This document shows, piece by piece, positions 44,778-53,336 of a DNA stretch of 64,000 bases; the first letter of the stretch is position 1, and each line of letters begins with the position of its first letter. Under the pieces are notes generated by a model that was not told where the DNA came from, did not search any database, and saw only the letters and a list, made by a program, of their open reading frames with translations. Where the stretch lies: assembly GCF_000412635.1 (NCBI RefSeq), contig NZ_ASTG01000013.1, forward strand, positions 62,001-126,000, in the 5' to 3' direction. The translations under genes and the position numbers were made by a program. This stretch comes from Sphingobium bisphenolivorans. Its GTDB lineage: Bacteria; Pseudomonadota; Alphaproteobacteria; Sphingomonadales; Sphingomonadaceae.

Positions 44778-44901
44778 TGGGCGTCCTCTCCTTCGGGCGC
44801 AACCGCGTCGGCCGTCTTCTTCATTGCTGCCATATGCCAAAATTCCCAATCGGCCGCGCGGTTCCCTTGGGTTTTGTCGTAGCCTGGGTTAAGGGCGGCG
44901 C

Positions 44902-46080
44902 ATGGATGTTCAGGGGCTTCGCGTCGCGCTCTTCAGCGGCAATTATAATTATGTGCGCGACGGCGCGAACCAGGCGCTCAACCGCTTCGTGGGCTATCTG
45001 CTTCGCCAAGGCGCGGCGGTGCGCATCTATTCGCCGACGGTCGATACACCGGCCTTCGAGCCCACCGGCGATCTGGTGAGCGCGCCATCCTTTTCCGTGC
45101 CGGGCCGCCGCGAATACCGCATCCCCTACCGCATGTCGCAGGCGGTGCGGCGTGACCTCAAGGCATTTCGCCCCAACCTCGTCCACGTCTCCAGCCCCGA
45201 CCCGCTCGGCCACCGCGCCGTCGCCTGGGCCAGGAACAACGGCCTTCCAGCGGTAGCCTCTGTCCACACCCGCTTCGAAACCTATCCGCGCTATTACGGC
45301 CTCGCCTTTCTGGAGCCCGCGGTCGAATCGCTGCTGCGCCGCTTCTATCGCCGCTGCGATGCGATTGTCGCGCCGTCCGAGTCCATGGCACAACTGCTCC
45401 GTGAACAGCGCATGAGCTATGATGTCGGCATCTGGACCCGAGGGATCGATAGGGACATCTTCAATCCCGGCCGCCGCTCGCCCGAATGGCGCCAGTCGCT
45501 CGGCATCGCCGCCGATGAGCCGGTCATCGGCTTTATCGGACGGCTGGTGATGGAAAAGGGGCTGGACGTCTTTTCCGACACCATCGACCACCTGGCCGCC
45601 CAGAACATCCGCCACAAGGTGCTGATCGTCGGCGAAGGCCCCGCACGCGACTGGTTTCAGAACCGACTGCCCAGCGCCATCTTCACCGGCTTTCAAAAAG
45701 GTGCGGAGCTTGGCCGCGCGGTCGCCAGCATGGACATGCTGTTCAATCCCTCCGTTACCGAAACCTTCGGCAACGTGACGTTGGAAGCCATGGCCTGCGG
45801 ACTGCCGACGGTGGCCGCCCGCGCCACGGGAAGCGAGAGCCTGGTCACCGATGGCCTCACCGGTCGCCTGATCCGTCCAGGCGCGATCAGCGCCTTTGCC
45901 GACGCGCTTGCGGGATATTGCACCGATGGCGCGGCCCGCACGGCCGCAGGCACGGCGGCGATGCGGCAGGCGGAGCGCTATGGCTGGGATCAGGTCAATC
46001 AGGCGCTGGTCGATACCTATCTGCGCATCATCCGGCAGAGATCGACTGGCGCGCTGGTCCGATCCAGCCCCGTTCCCTGA
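44902..46080 (+). CDS. GT4 glycosyltransferase
   Basis: A 392-residue GT-B enzyme. The N-terminal acceptor domain has the glycine-rich start VALFSGNYNYVRDGAN and SSPDPLGHRA; the C-terminal sugar-nucleotide domain has GFIGRLVMEKGLD and the EX7E motif in SVTETFGNVTLEAMACGLP. Relatives include SqdX- and PimB-like enzymes that glycosylate lipids with GDP-mannose or UDP-sugars. The donor is not readable from sequence. rarA starts 28 bases after its stop. Confidence 0.88.
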   Translation: MDVQGLRVALFSGNYNYVRDGANQALNRFVGYLLRQGAAVRIYSPTVDTPAFEPTGDLVSAPSFSVPGRREYRIPYRMSQAVRRDLKAFRPNLVHVSSPDPLGHRAVAWARNNGLPAVASVHTRFETYPRYYGLAFLEPAVESLLRRFYRRCDAIVAPSESMAQLLREQRMSYDVGIWTRGIDRDIFNPGRRSPEWRQSLGIAADEPVIGFIGRLVMEKGLDVFSDTIDHLAAQNIRHKVLIVGEGPARDWFQNRLPSAIFTGFQKGAELGRAVASMDMLFNPSVTETFGNVTLEAMACGLPTVAARATGSESLVTDGLTGRLIRPGAISAFADALAGYCTDGAARTAAGTAAMRQAERYGWDQVNQALVDTYLRIIRQRSTGALVRSSPVP

Positions 46081-46108
46081 TCGCACAAGCCTTCCTATAT
46101 CGGCCGGG

Positions 46109-47416
46109 ATGGCAGACCTTTTCGCTCCTGACGACAATTTCGAAGCTACGGCCGCATCGCCGCTGGCGGATCAGCTTCGCCCGCGCACCCTCTCCGAGGT
46201 GGTGGGGCAGGATCACCTGACCGGCCCTGAAGGCGCGATCGGGCGCATGGTGACGGCAGGGCGCCTCTCTTCCATCATCCTCTGGGGTCCGCCGGGCACT
46301 GGCAAGACGACGATCTCGCGCCTGCTGGCAGACGCCGTCGGCATGCGGTTTGAGCCGATCTCCGCCGTCTTCTCAGGCGTTGCCGATCTCAAGAAGGTCT
46401 TCGCCGCCGCCCGGGAACATGCCCGCAGGGGCGAGAAGACGCTGCTCTTTGTGGATGAGATCCACCGCTTCAACCGGGCGCAGCAGGATAGCTTTCTCCC
46501 CTTCGTCGAGGATGGCACGGTGACGCTGGTCGGCGCGACCACGGAAAATCCGAGCTTCGAGCTGAACGCCGCGCTCCTGTCCCGCGCGCAGGTCCTCATC
46601 CTCCGCCGGCTTGACGCGAGCGCGCTTGAACAATTGCTCGATCGCGCCGAAGCCCTGATGCAGCGCCCGCTGCCGCTTCTGCCGGCAGCGCGCGAAGCCC
46701 TGCTCGCCAGTGCGGATGGCGATGGCCGTTTCCTGCTCAATCAGGTGGAAACGCTCTATTCGATCGATATCCCGGAGCCGCTCGATCCAGCCGCCCTCTC
46801 GGCCCTGCTCCATCGGCGAGTCGCTGTCTACGACAAGGATCGGGAGGGCCATTATAATCTGATTTCCGCGTTGCATAAGTCCCTGCGCGGCTCCGATCCG
46901 CAGGCCTCGCTATATTATCTTGCCCGCATGCTCACGGCCGGAGAGCAGCCCCTGTACGTCCTGCGCCGACTGGTCCGGTTCGCGACGGAAGATATCGGCC
47001 TCGCCGACCCGCAGGCCGTGGTCCAGTGCCTGGCGGCAAAGGATGCCTATGAATTTCTCGGCTCGCCGGAGGGGGAGCTGGCGATCGTGCAGGCCTGCCT
47101 CTATTGCGCCACCGCCCCCAAATCCAATGCCGCCTATGCCGCCATGAAATCCGCCTGGAAATCGGCGCGGGACACGGGATCGCTGATGCCCCCGCAGAAT
47201 ATCCTGAACGCGCCGACCCGGCTGATGAAGAATATCGGCTATGGCAAGGGCTACCAATATGACCATGACGCCGCCGAGGGTTTTTCCGGCGACAATTATT
47301 GGCCGGAGGAAATGACGCCACAGACCTTCTACGCGCCGACGGATCGCGGCTTTGAAAGCCGTGTGGCCGAGCGCATGGCTTATTGGGAGCGCCTGCGCGC
47401 GGAGCGGCGGTCATGA
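46109..47416 (+). CDS. rarA: replication-associated recombination protein A (AAA ATPase)
   Basis: A 435-residue RarA/MgsA/WRNIP1 ATPase acting at stalled forks. Walker A is GPPGTGKTT, Walker B LLFVDEIHRFN, sensor 1 GATTENPSFE, followed by AAA lid and C-terminal tetramerisation domain (RLVRFATEDIGLADPQAV; YDHDAAEGFSGDNYWPEEM). The frame is open 71 codons upstream; the ATG at 46109 begins the family's MADLFAP start. Confidence 0.95.
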   Translation: MADLFAPDDNFEATAASPLADQLRPRTLSEVVGQDHLTGPEGAIGRMVTAGRLSSIILWGPPGTGKTTISRLLADAVGMRFEPISAVFSGVADLKKVFAAAREHARRGEKTLLFVDEIHRFNRAQQDSFLPFVEDGTVTLVGATTENPSFELNAALLSRAQVLILRRLDASALEQLLDRAEALMQRPLPLLPAAREALLASADGDGRFLLNQVETLYSIDIPEPLDPAALSALLHRRVAVYDKDREGHYNLISALHKSLRGSDPQASLYYLARMLTAGEQPLYVLRRLVRFATEDIGLADPQAVVQCLAAKDAYEFLGSPEGELAIVQACLYCATAPKSNAAYAAMKSAWKSARDTGSLMPPQNILNAPTRLMKNIGYGKGYQYDHDAAEGFSGDNYWPEEMTPQTFYAPTDRGFESRVAERMAYWERLRAERRS

Positions 47417-47441
47417 GGCACGGAAACACCGACGCGCAGAG

Positions 47442-48302
47442 ATGACTCCCCGCTTCACCCGCTATGCCGCTATCGACTGGTCGGGCGCCAAGGGCTCGCG
47501 GCACAAGGGCATCGCCGTTGCGCTGTGCGAGGCAGGCGATGCCGTGCCTGTGTTGCAACATCCGCACGGCGGCGGCTTCTGGTCACGAATGGCTGTTGCG
47601 GAATGGCTGGTCGAAGCAGCCGGGCAAGCGCCTACTCTCTTCGGCTTCGACTTCAGCTTCGCTCCCCCCTTTGTAGCGCGCAGCGGCTATCTGCCCGGCG
47701 ACGATGTCCCGAACACAGGACCCGAATTCTGGGCCTATGTCGATGCGATCTGCGACGATGAGGATCTGGGCGCCGCCAGCCTGCTCGAACGGACGCACCG
47801 GCGGCATTTCTATTTTGGCAAGGCCGACGGCATCAAGGCCGACTATATGCACAACCGCCTGTGCGAGGCGCACTACAATGCGCAGGGCGGTGGCAAACCC
47901 TCCACGGTTTATGACGCGATCGGGGCAGCGCAGGTGGCGAAGGCAAGCTTTGCCGGCATGCGGCTGCTGCACCAAGTCCGCTCATCCGTGCCTGTCTGGC
48001 CCTTCGATCCGCCGCAGCGAGGCGGCTCGCTGGTCGTGGAAATCTATACCAGCATCGCCGCGCGCGCGGCCGGCCGGCCAAAGGGGCAGACGAAGATGCG
48101 CGACCTGGCCGCGCTCAACGACGCCCTCTTCGCCGTCGAATCACAGCCGCATGAAGGGCTGCCGCCGGACGACCATGGCGCGGACGCGATCCTGACCGCC
48201 GCATGGCTCCGCCGCGTGGCTCCTCGACCCAGCCTTTGGAAGCCCGCCCCGCTCAATCGCAAAATCGCCTCGACGGAGGGCTGGACGTTCGGCATCATCT
48301 GA
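47442..48302 (+). CDS. RNase H-fold-like (DUF429-type) hypothetical protein
   Basis: A 286-residue soluble protein. YAAIDWSGAKGSRHKGIAVA at the start and LFGFDFSFAPPF near residue 70 look like the first and second acidic strands of an RNase H-like fold as in DUF429 proteins; DDHGADAILTAAWLRRV at the C-terminus would give a third acidic site. No biochemical role is known to me. It begins 25 bases after rarA and is probably co-transcribed with it. The ATG at 47442 has GCAGAG close upstream. Confidence 0.65.
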   Translation: MTPRFTRYAAIDWSGAKGSRHKGIAVALCEAGDAVPVLQHPHGGGFWSRMAVAEWLVEAAGQAPTLFGFDFSFAPPFVARSGYLPGDDVPNTGPEFWAYVDAICDDEDLGAASLLERTHRRHFYFGKADGIKADYMHNRLCEAHYNAQGGGKPSTVYDAIGAAQVAKASFAGMRLLHQVRSSVPVWPFDPPQRGGSLVVEIYTSIAARAAGRPKGQTKMRDLAALNDALFAVESQPHEGLPPDDHGADAILTAAWLRRVAPRPSLWKPAPLNRKIASTEGWTFGII

Positions 48303-48331
48303 TAGTAAGGCGCGTTCGTCCGAACGGACAG

Positions 48332-48407
<76 letters not shown>

Positions 48408-48447
48408 TCGCTCGTATAGCGGCACGACTTCCTTTATACCCGTCCAA

Positions 48448-48768
48448 ATGAAAGCGGCTTTGCATCGCCTGCGATCCTGGGCCGCCACGCTCAAGGTCGA
48501 GATCATCGCACTATGGATCGCCGCGCGAGACGGACGGACGCCGTTGGTCGCCCGGCTCGTGGCATCGGCGACAGCGGCGTTCGCGCTCAGCCCGATCGAC
48601 CTCATTCCGGACTTCATTCCCGTTCTGGGCTATCTGGACGACCTCATCATCGTTCCCTTGGGGATAGCGCTTGCAATCCGGCTCATCCCGGCTCCGCTGA
48701 TGGACGAATTTCGCGCCGCCGCGCGCGCACGGGACGATCGCGCAAGAGCGCCGTGGGTGCGGCAATGA
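48448..48768 (+). CDS. DUF1232 (YkvA-like) membrane protein
   Basis: A 106-residue protein with the DUF1232 core [20 protein letters not shown] inside a hydrophobic region predicted to span the membrane once or twice. Function is unknown. A tRNA-Thr lies just upstream. Its stop overlaps the start of a possible 22-codon ORF as ATGA. Confidence 0.87.
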   Translation: MKAALHRLRSWAATLKVEIIALWIAARDGRTPLVARLVASATAAFALSPIDLIPDFIPVLGYLDDLIIVPLGIALAIRLIPAPLMDEFRAAARARDDRARAPWVRQ

Positions 48769-48833
48769 TCGTCTTGGCCTGGCTGGCTGCGCTGGGCGCG
48801 TCAGCCTTCTGGCTCTTGCGGAAAGAGCAGTGA
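48765..48833 (+). CDS. possible 22-residue membrane microprotein
   Basis: [20 protein letters not shown] followed by EQ is a single hydrophobic helix with a short positive tail. The ATG overlaps the DUF1232 stop by four bases, the same arrangement seen at real gene junctions here. There is no separate ribosome site, so it would depend on coupling. It may be chance. Confidence 0.35.
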   Translation: MIVLAWLAALGASAFWLLRKEQ

Positions 48834-49441
48834 CAACCGCCAGCCCCACAGCAAAATGGGGGCCGGCACTTCTGCCGGTCCCCACTTCCGTCGTGTCTCT
48901 CGATCTGCTTCTCTTTCGAGAGGCGATGCTTGGACTCGGCGCTCGATATGTCCACCTTAACGGCTTTCATATCGTGTCGGCTCCGCTTATACGACCGTTC
49001 GACCGTCCTCACACAGCCATCCTCTTTCCGATGCCCGACGTTCACTTACGCGCGTGCACAGCATCCGTCATAGAGGATCATCAGGCATTTCCGCATTTTC
49101 CTCTCGGTCCATGCTTCTTGTCTGACGTTCGGAAAGCTCTTCAAGCCGTTGATTTCTCATCGGCTTTACCATCCAGATTTCTCTGTCTCGCGCTCTTTCC
49201 GACAAGCTGATGCTCTCACCAAAACCGAGTCGTTCAAAGCGGAATCTGATGGGTTGAAGCTTGGGTCTGGCTAAACCTGTGGATAGGCGAGGATATTTTT
49301 TCGGTTCCACGGGCCACATTCTTCCCTGTGCGAAATTCCTTAAATCATTACAAGCGGATGGCCCGTTGTCGCAGGTTCATGCAACCTCTCCCAATATGCG
49401 TGGGTTAAGAGAGCAAATCACGCTTTTTGGAGGAGATTCAT
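48834..49441. other. 608-bp region without convincing protein gene
   Basis: This is the longest unexplained gap. It has lower GC than its surroundings. A hairpin with weak T run at 48852-48883 points to a minus-strand transcript. The motif CTCTTTCCGA occurs at 49022 and 49193, with a variant at 48911. Two minus-strand ORFs (83 and 120 codons) lack good starts, and one runs through the hairpin. A non-coding RNA or decayed gene is possible. A single DnaA-box-like TGTGGATAG is at 49278. Confidence 0.5.
48852..48883 (-). terminator. hairpin terminator for a minus-strand transcript
   Basis: GGGGACCGGCA-GAAG-TGCCGGCCCCC on the minus strand forms an 11-pair stem with one G-U pair, followed by ATTTTG. 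No annotated minus-strand gene ends here, implying an unannotated transcript to its right. Confidence 0.55.
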
Positions 49442-49744
49442 ATGCGTAAAGCCATTCTCGCCCTTACCGCCCTGTCGCTGGCTGTGCCCGTTTCGATGGC
49501 TGTCCCGACCGAAGGCGCGCAAGCCCGGCGCGATTATCGCTACAAGGAGTGGCGCGGCCGCGACGGACGTACTTATTGCCGCAAGTCGGATGGCACCACG
49601 GGCCTGATCGTCGGCGGCGTGGGCGGCGCTCTTGTCGGTCGGGCCATCGATACGCGCGGCGATCGCGCAACCGGCACGATCCTGGGTGCTGCTGGCGGTG
49701 CGCTGCTGGGCAAGGAAATCGACAGCAAGCGGCGCTGCCGCTGA
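49442..49744 (+). CDS. exported glycine-zipper protein
   Basis: A 100-residue protein: signal peptide MRKAILALTALSLAVPVSMA, a short charged region (YKEWRGRDGRTYCRKSDG), then a glycine-zipper 2TM pattern TGLIVGGVGGALVGRAIDTR and TGTILGAAGGALLGKEIDSK. Such proteins are small outer-membrane or periplasmic factors related to the 17-kDa surface antigen family. GGAGGAG lies before the ATG and a strong terminator follows, so it is monocistronic. Confidence 0.87.
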   Translation: MRKAILALTALSLAVPVSMAVPTEGAQARRDYRYKEWRGRDGRTYCRKSDGTTGLIVGGVGGALVGRAIDTRGDRATGTILGAAGGALLGKEIDSKRRCR

Positions 49745-49755
49745 GCGGAAACAAG

Positions 49756-49790
49756 AAAGGCCGGCGTCCCTGGGGGAGGCCGGCCTCTTT
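49756..49790 (+). terminator. intrinsic terminator after glycine-zipper gene
   Basis: AAAGGCCGGC and GCCGGCCTCTTT pair around a GTCCCTGGGGGAG loop and are followed by CGTTATT. It starts 12 bases after the stop codon. Confidence 0.8.
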
Positions 49791-49807
49791 CGTTATTCTA
49801 AAAAGTC

Positions 49808-50092
49808 TTATTCGGCAGCCGCGCCACGCGCGTCATCGACCTTGAAGGCCACCGGCTGCCCGCCGGAAACGCCCGAAACCTTACCGTTCTTGACGGCAAG
49901 ATTGAACGCGACCGCATCGGGATAGCGGCGACCGGAGATGACCTGGCCCGTCTTCGTGTCCTTCACCTGATACACATAGGTATAACCTTCGTGCGTGAAG
50001 CGCTGCTTGGCGGCATCTTCGGCATGGACGGGAGCGTTCGCCGCACCAAGGGCGAACAGGGCAGAAACAACCAACTTCGACAGCATTCGCAT
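49808..50092 (-). CDS. small exported protein, unknown function
   Basis: A 94-residue protein with a signal peptide (MRMLSKLVVSALFALGAANA, cleavage near VHAED). The mature part is a short beta-rich domain: YTYVYQVKDTKTGQVISGRR followed by FNLAVKNGKVSGVSGGQPV. No Cys and no catalytic motif. AGGAG stands seven bases ahead of the ATG. It is convergent with the glycine-zipper gene. I do not recognise a named family. Confidence 0.78.
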   Translation of the reverse strand: MRMLSKLVVSALFALGAANAPVHAEDAAKQRFTHEGYTYVYQVKDTKTGQVISGRRYPDAVAFNLAVKNGKVSGVSGGQPVAFKVDDARGAAAE

Positions 50093-50237
50093 GGGAAAAC
50101 TCCTAGTGAATGCCGATCAAACACCTCTGTGATTTCTTGTTTTGTTGGCGACCTGCTTATTCGGCTCCAGTGAGGTGTCACAATCGCAAAAAGCGTCAGA
50201 CCTATTGCGCTGGACGCAATCGTGGCCTGACTTGCAG

Positions 50238-50645
50238 TCAAGTCTTTGACAAAGCGAGAATATGGTTGAACTCCGCCTCTGTGAGCGGCGCTACGGAAAG
50301 CCGTGACTGCCGCAAAATGACCATATCGGCCAGCGCCGGATCGGCCTTCATCGTTTTCAAGGACACCGGCTTCGCAAGCTTTTGCCTGGGTGCGACATGG
50401 ACGGCGATCCACTTGCCGCTCTGGTCCGTACTGTCGGGCGCTGCCTCCTCCACAATCTCCATGATTCCAACAGCTTCAAGGCCAATATTGCTGTGGTAGA
50501 AGAGCGCCAGATCGCCCTTCCGCATCGTCTTCATGTGAAGCTGCGCCGCATGATTGCGTACCCCGTCCCACTCCGCTTTTCGCTTGGCGACCAGATCGTC
50601 ATAGGAAAAAACGTCGGGTTCCGATTTCATCAGCCAATAGTTCAT
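50238..50645 (-). CDS. EVE domain protein
   Basis: A 135-residue EVE-domain protein: MNYWLMKSEPDVFSYDDL, WDGVRNHAAQLHMKTMRKGD and LALFYHSNIGLEAVGI are the classic blocks. EVE is a PUA-like fold linked to recognition of modified bases in DNA or RNA. The ATG at 50645 starts the conserved MNYWL; the frame continues upstream without support. It is divergent from the 2OG oxygenase gene. Confidence 0.9.
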   Translation of the reverse strand: MNYWLMKSEPDVFSYDDLVAKRKAEWDGVRNHAAQLHMKTMRKGDLALFYHSNIGLEAVGIMEIVEEAAPDSTDQSGKWIAVHVAPRQKLAKPVSLKTMKADPALADMVILRQSRLSVAPLTEAEFNHILALSKT

Positions 50646-50752
50646 AGCCGTTTCTTGCATCAGCGCGGCGGCGCGATCAAGGATGGCGCCTGTCACGGCG
50701 CCCCATGCCGGGGTGCCTGCTCGAAACTGGAGACAAGAAGGTGCCGCAATCG

Positions 50753-51682
50753 ATGTCGGGCAGCGTCCCGCTTCTGTCCATGGCCGACCTATCCAAGGCC
50801 GCCTTCGCCGCGGAACTGGGGAGTTCGTTCAAACGGTTCGGCTTCGCCATGGTGAAGGACCATGGCATGGACCCGTCCCTGATCGCGAAAGGCTGGGCAA
50901 TGGCGCGCGACTTCTTCGACTTGCCCGAAGCAGCCAAGCGCCGCTACGACGCGAGCCTTAACGGCGGGCAGCGCGGCTATACCGCTTTCGGCAAGGAAAT
51001 CGCCAAGGGCGCGAGCGAGAACGACCTCAAGGAATTCTGGCATGTCGGCCGCGACCTGCCACAGGGTCATCCGCTCTGCGCGACCATGCCGGCCAATGTC
51101 TGGCCGGCAGAGATGGCGGAGTTCAAGCCCATCTTCGCCCAACTCTATGCCGAATTCGACGGGGTCGGACGTGAGCTTCTCTCCGCCATCGCGCTCTATC
51201 TCGGGCTTGAGGAGCGCTGGTTCGACAGTGCCATCGAGAACGGAAATTCCATCCTGCGCCTGCTGCACTATCCGCCGGTGTCACCGCAAGCGCCCGGCAT
51301 CCGCGCGGGGGCGCATGAAGACATCAACCTCATCACGCTGCTCCTTGGGGCGGAAGAAGGCGGGCTCGAACTGAAGGACCGGGAGGGCAACTGGGTACCG
51401 GTCGTTCCGCCGCCGGGTGCGCTGGCAATCAATGTCGGCGACATGCTGCAGCGCCTGACCAACCATTATCTGCCATCCACCAGCCATCGTGTGGTCAATC
51501 CGCCGGCCGACCGCCGTGGCGTCTCACGTTATTCCATGCCCTTCTTTCTTCATCTGCGGCCGGATTTCCTGATCGACGCCCTGCCGCAATGCGTAGACGC
51601 AGCGCATCCCCGCCGTGAGCCGCCCATTACGGCGCACGACTATCTGACCGAGCGGCTACGCGACATCGGCCTCATCAAATAG
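50753..51682 (+). CDS. isopenicillin N synthase-family 2OG-Fe(II) oxygenase
   Basis: A 309-residue oxygenase. Iron ligands are His and Asp in GAHEDINLITLLLGAEEGGL and His in STSHRVVNP; the 2-oxoglutarate Arg is in RYSMPFFLH. The N-terminal DIOX_N domain (FKRFGFAMVKDHGMD; FFDLPEAAKRRY) is complete. Substrate is unknown; bacterial homologues oxidise small acids or amino-acid derivatives. The ATG at 50753 is preferred, with an in-frame GTG at 50741 as alternative. Confidence 0.87.
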   Translation: MSGSVPLLSMADLSKAAFAAELGSSFKRFGFAMVKDHGMDPSLIAKGWAMARDFFDLPEAAKRRYDASLNGGQRGYTAFGKEIAKGASENDLKEFWHVGRDLPQGHPLCATMPANVWPAEMAEFKPIFAQLYAEFDGVGRELLSAIALYLGLEERWFDSAIENGNSILRLLHYPPVSPQAPGIRAGAHEDINLITLLLGAEEGGLELKDREGNWVPVVPPPGALAINVGDMLQRLTNHYLPSTSHRVVNPPADRRGVSRYSMPFFLHLRPDFLIDALPQCVDAAHPRREPPITAHDYLTERLRDIGLIK

Positions 51683-51696
51683 CAACAGGGGCAGAA

Positions 51697-52080
51697 TTAT
51701 TTCCGGCAGCGGCCGAGCGTGATGCCGATTTCCTCGTTGCGCTCGCTCAGCGCCAGCTTCACGATCTTCACTTCGACATGCGTGACCCTGTCATCCTGCA
51801 GGAAGATCGTGTCGATGATGTGGTCGGCCACCGCCTCGATTAGCGTGAAATGCTGACCTTCGGGCAAGGCGCTGGTGGCCGCATGCTTCAGATCCATGTA
51901 ATTTTTGGACCGGGATAGCGGGGTCGCCGGATTATAATGATCCGAGATTTTAAGGCGCGCCCGTATCGAGATGCGGAGCGGCTGAGGCAGGTGCGTCTCC
52001 TCGGAATAGATGCCGGTCAAGACATCAACATCGAGGTTATTCACCTCCAAATACAGAAAATCGTCAAATCCGCTGTTCAT
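51697..52080 (-). CDS. folB: dihydroneopterin aldolase-like protein
   Basis: A 127-residue FolB/tunnelling-fold protein: LEVNNLDVDVLTGIYSEETH, NYMDLKHAATSALPEGQHFT and LIEAVADHIIDTIF match dihydroneopterin aldolase, which makes 6-hydroxymethyldihydropterin for folate. The conserved Glu in TLIEAVAD is present. The ATG at 52080 gives the normal length; a longer frame upstream is spurious. Convergent with the oxygenase gene, 14 bases apart. Confidence 0.85.
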   Translation of the reverse strand: MNSGFDDFLYLEVNNLDVDVLTGIYSEETHLPQPLRISIRARLKISDHYNPATPLSRSKNYMDLKHAATSALPEGQHFTLIEAVADHIIDTIFLQDDRVTHVEVKIVKLALSERNEEIGITLGRCRK

Positions 52081-52206
52081 AGCTCGCCATATCCAGCCAG
52101 TTCCTGCTTGGGGAACGGCATAGTTTAGTCTTTTATTTTGCGAAGCAGGCGCTAAAGCCCGCCGCTCTCGGCGCGCCCATGCGCCATTGCGGACGGATCG
52201 GCAAGC

Positions 52207-52725
52207 GTGTCTGTTATAGTGCCCCTGAACATTATAGCGCAAGACGCCATCGAGCGGCTGCTGGACGCCGCCTTCGGCCCCGATCGGCACGGACGCACCG
52301 CCTATCTGATTCGCAATGGCATGCCCTGGCTGCCCGACCTTTCCTTCGGCGTCGAGGATGAGCGGGGGGAACTGGTCGGATCGCTGCAAAGCTGGCCGAT
52401 CGCCTTGACGCATGACGACGGGACGCAGACTCCCCTCATCATGATCGGCCCGGTCGCGGTCGACCCGGCGCTGCAGCGTACGGGCCATGGCCGCGCGATG
52501 ATGGATGCCGTCGTCACGGCAGCCCGCGCGCATCGCAGCGATCCGCTGATGATGATCGGCGATCCGGAATATTATGGCCGCTTCTGGGGCTTTTCGGCGA
52601 ACGGCACCGGCGGCTGGCAGTGCCCAGGCCCGTTCGAGCGCCGCCGCCTGCTGGCCCTTTCCGTCGACGGCAACCCGGTGGGCGGGACCGGCATGCTCAG
52701 CCCGAGAATCACGATCCCGGCCTGA
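52207..52725 (+). CDS. GNAT family N-acetyltransferase
   Basis: A 172-residue acetyltransferase. MIGPVAVDPALQRTGHGRAM is the acetyl-CoA pyrophosphate-binding motif (QxxGxG/A), and PEYYGRFWGFSANG is typical of the YhbS-like branch. The substrate cannot be predicted. It starts with GTG at 52207. It precedes DUF1285-Nudix-cca by 44 bases and may be in that operon. Confidence 0.87.
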   Translation: MSVIVPLNIIAQDAIERLLDAAFGPDRHGRTAYLIRNGMPWLPDLSFGVEDERGELVGSLQSWPIALTHDDGTQTPLIMIGPVAVDPALQRTGHGRAMMDAVVTAARAHRSDPLMMIGDPEYYGRFWGFSANGTGGWQCPGPFERRRLLALSVDGNPVGGTGMLSPRITIPA

Positions 52726-52769
52726 AATTCCCTTTTGCGTTCGGCCTCACGCCCACCTATCTCGGCCGC

Positions 52770-53336
52770 ATGCCGATGCAACCTCTCCCCGATCTCGCCA
52801 GCCTTTCCCTGGCCGAAATCGCGCGCCTGCTCGCCGATAAGCGGCTTCCGCCGGTTGAAAAGTGGAACCCGGATCATTGCGGCGACAGTGACATGCGCAT
52901 CGCGCGTGACGGCACATGGTTCCATCAGGGATCGCCGATCGGCCGGGAAGCGATGGTCCGTCTGTTTTCGACCATCCTGCGGCGGGAGGCCGACGGCACC
53001 TTCGTCCTGGTAACTCCAGTCGAGAAGCTGTCGATCGAAGTGGAGGACGCGCCCTTCACCGCGGTGGAACTCAAGACCGAAGGCGAAGGCCGCGCCCGGT
53101 CGATGGCCTTTCGCCTGAATACGGGCGACCTGGTCACGGCGGGCCCGGACAACACGCTTGTCCTGCGCGAAACGCCAGACGGCCCCCATCCCTATCTTCA
53201 TGTTCGGGCGGGGCTGGAGGCGCTGATCAGCCGCAGCGTCTATTATGAACTGATGAACCTCGCGCTTGATGAAGCAGCCGATCCTGTCGGCCTGTGGAGT
53301 GACGGTGCCTTCTTCGCGCTGGATGGGTCGGCATGA
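52770..53336 (+). CDS. DUF1285 family protein
   Basis: A 188-residue cytosolic protein matching DUF1285: RLPPVEKWNPDHCGDSDMRI, GTWFHQGSPIGREAMVRLFS and TPVEKLSIEVEDAPF. Function is unknown. The conserved order DUF1285-Nudix-cca with ATGA overlaps is common in alphaproteobacteria and suggests a link to RNA or cofactor housekeeping. The ATG at 52770 begins the conserved region. Confidence 0.9.
   Translation: MPMQPLPDLASLSLAEIARLLADKRLPPVEKWNPDHCGDSDMRIARDGTWFHQGSPIGREAMVRLFSTILRREADGTFVLVTPVEKLSIEVEDAPFTAVELKTEGEGRARSMAFRLNTGDLVTAGPDNTLVLRETPDGPHPYLHVRAGLEALISRSVYYELMNLALDEAADPVGLWSDGAFFALDGSA

Noticed and set aside
49278-49286. DnaA-box-like TGTGGATAG
   Set aside because: A single box without a cluster, AT-rich unwinding element or dnaA/hemE context does not make an origin.
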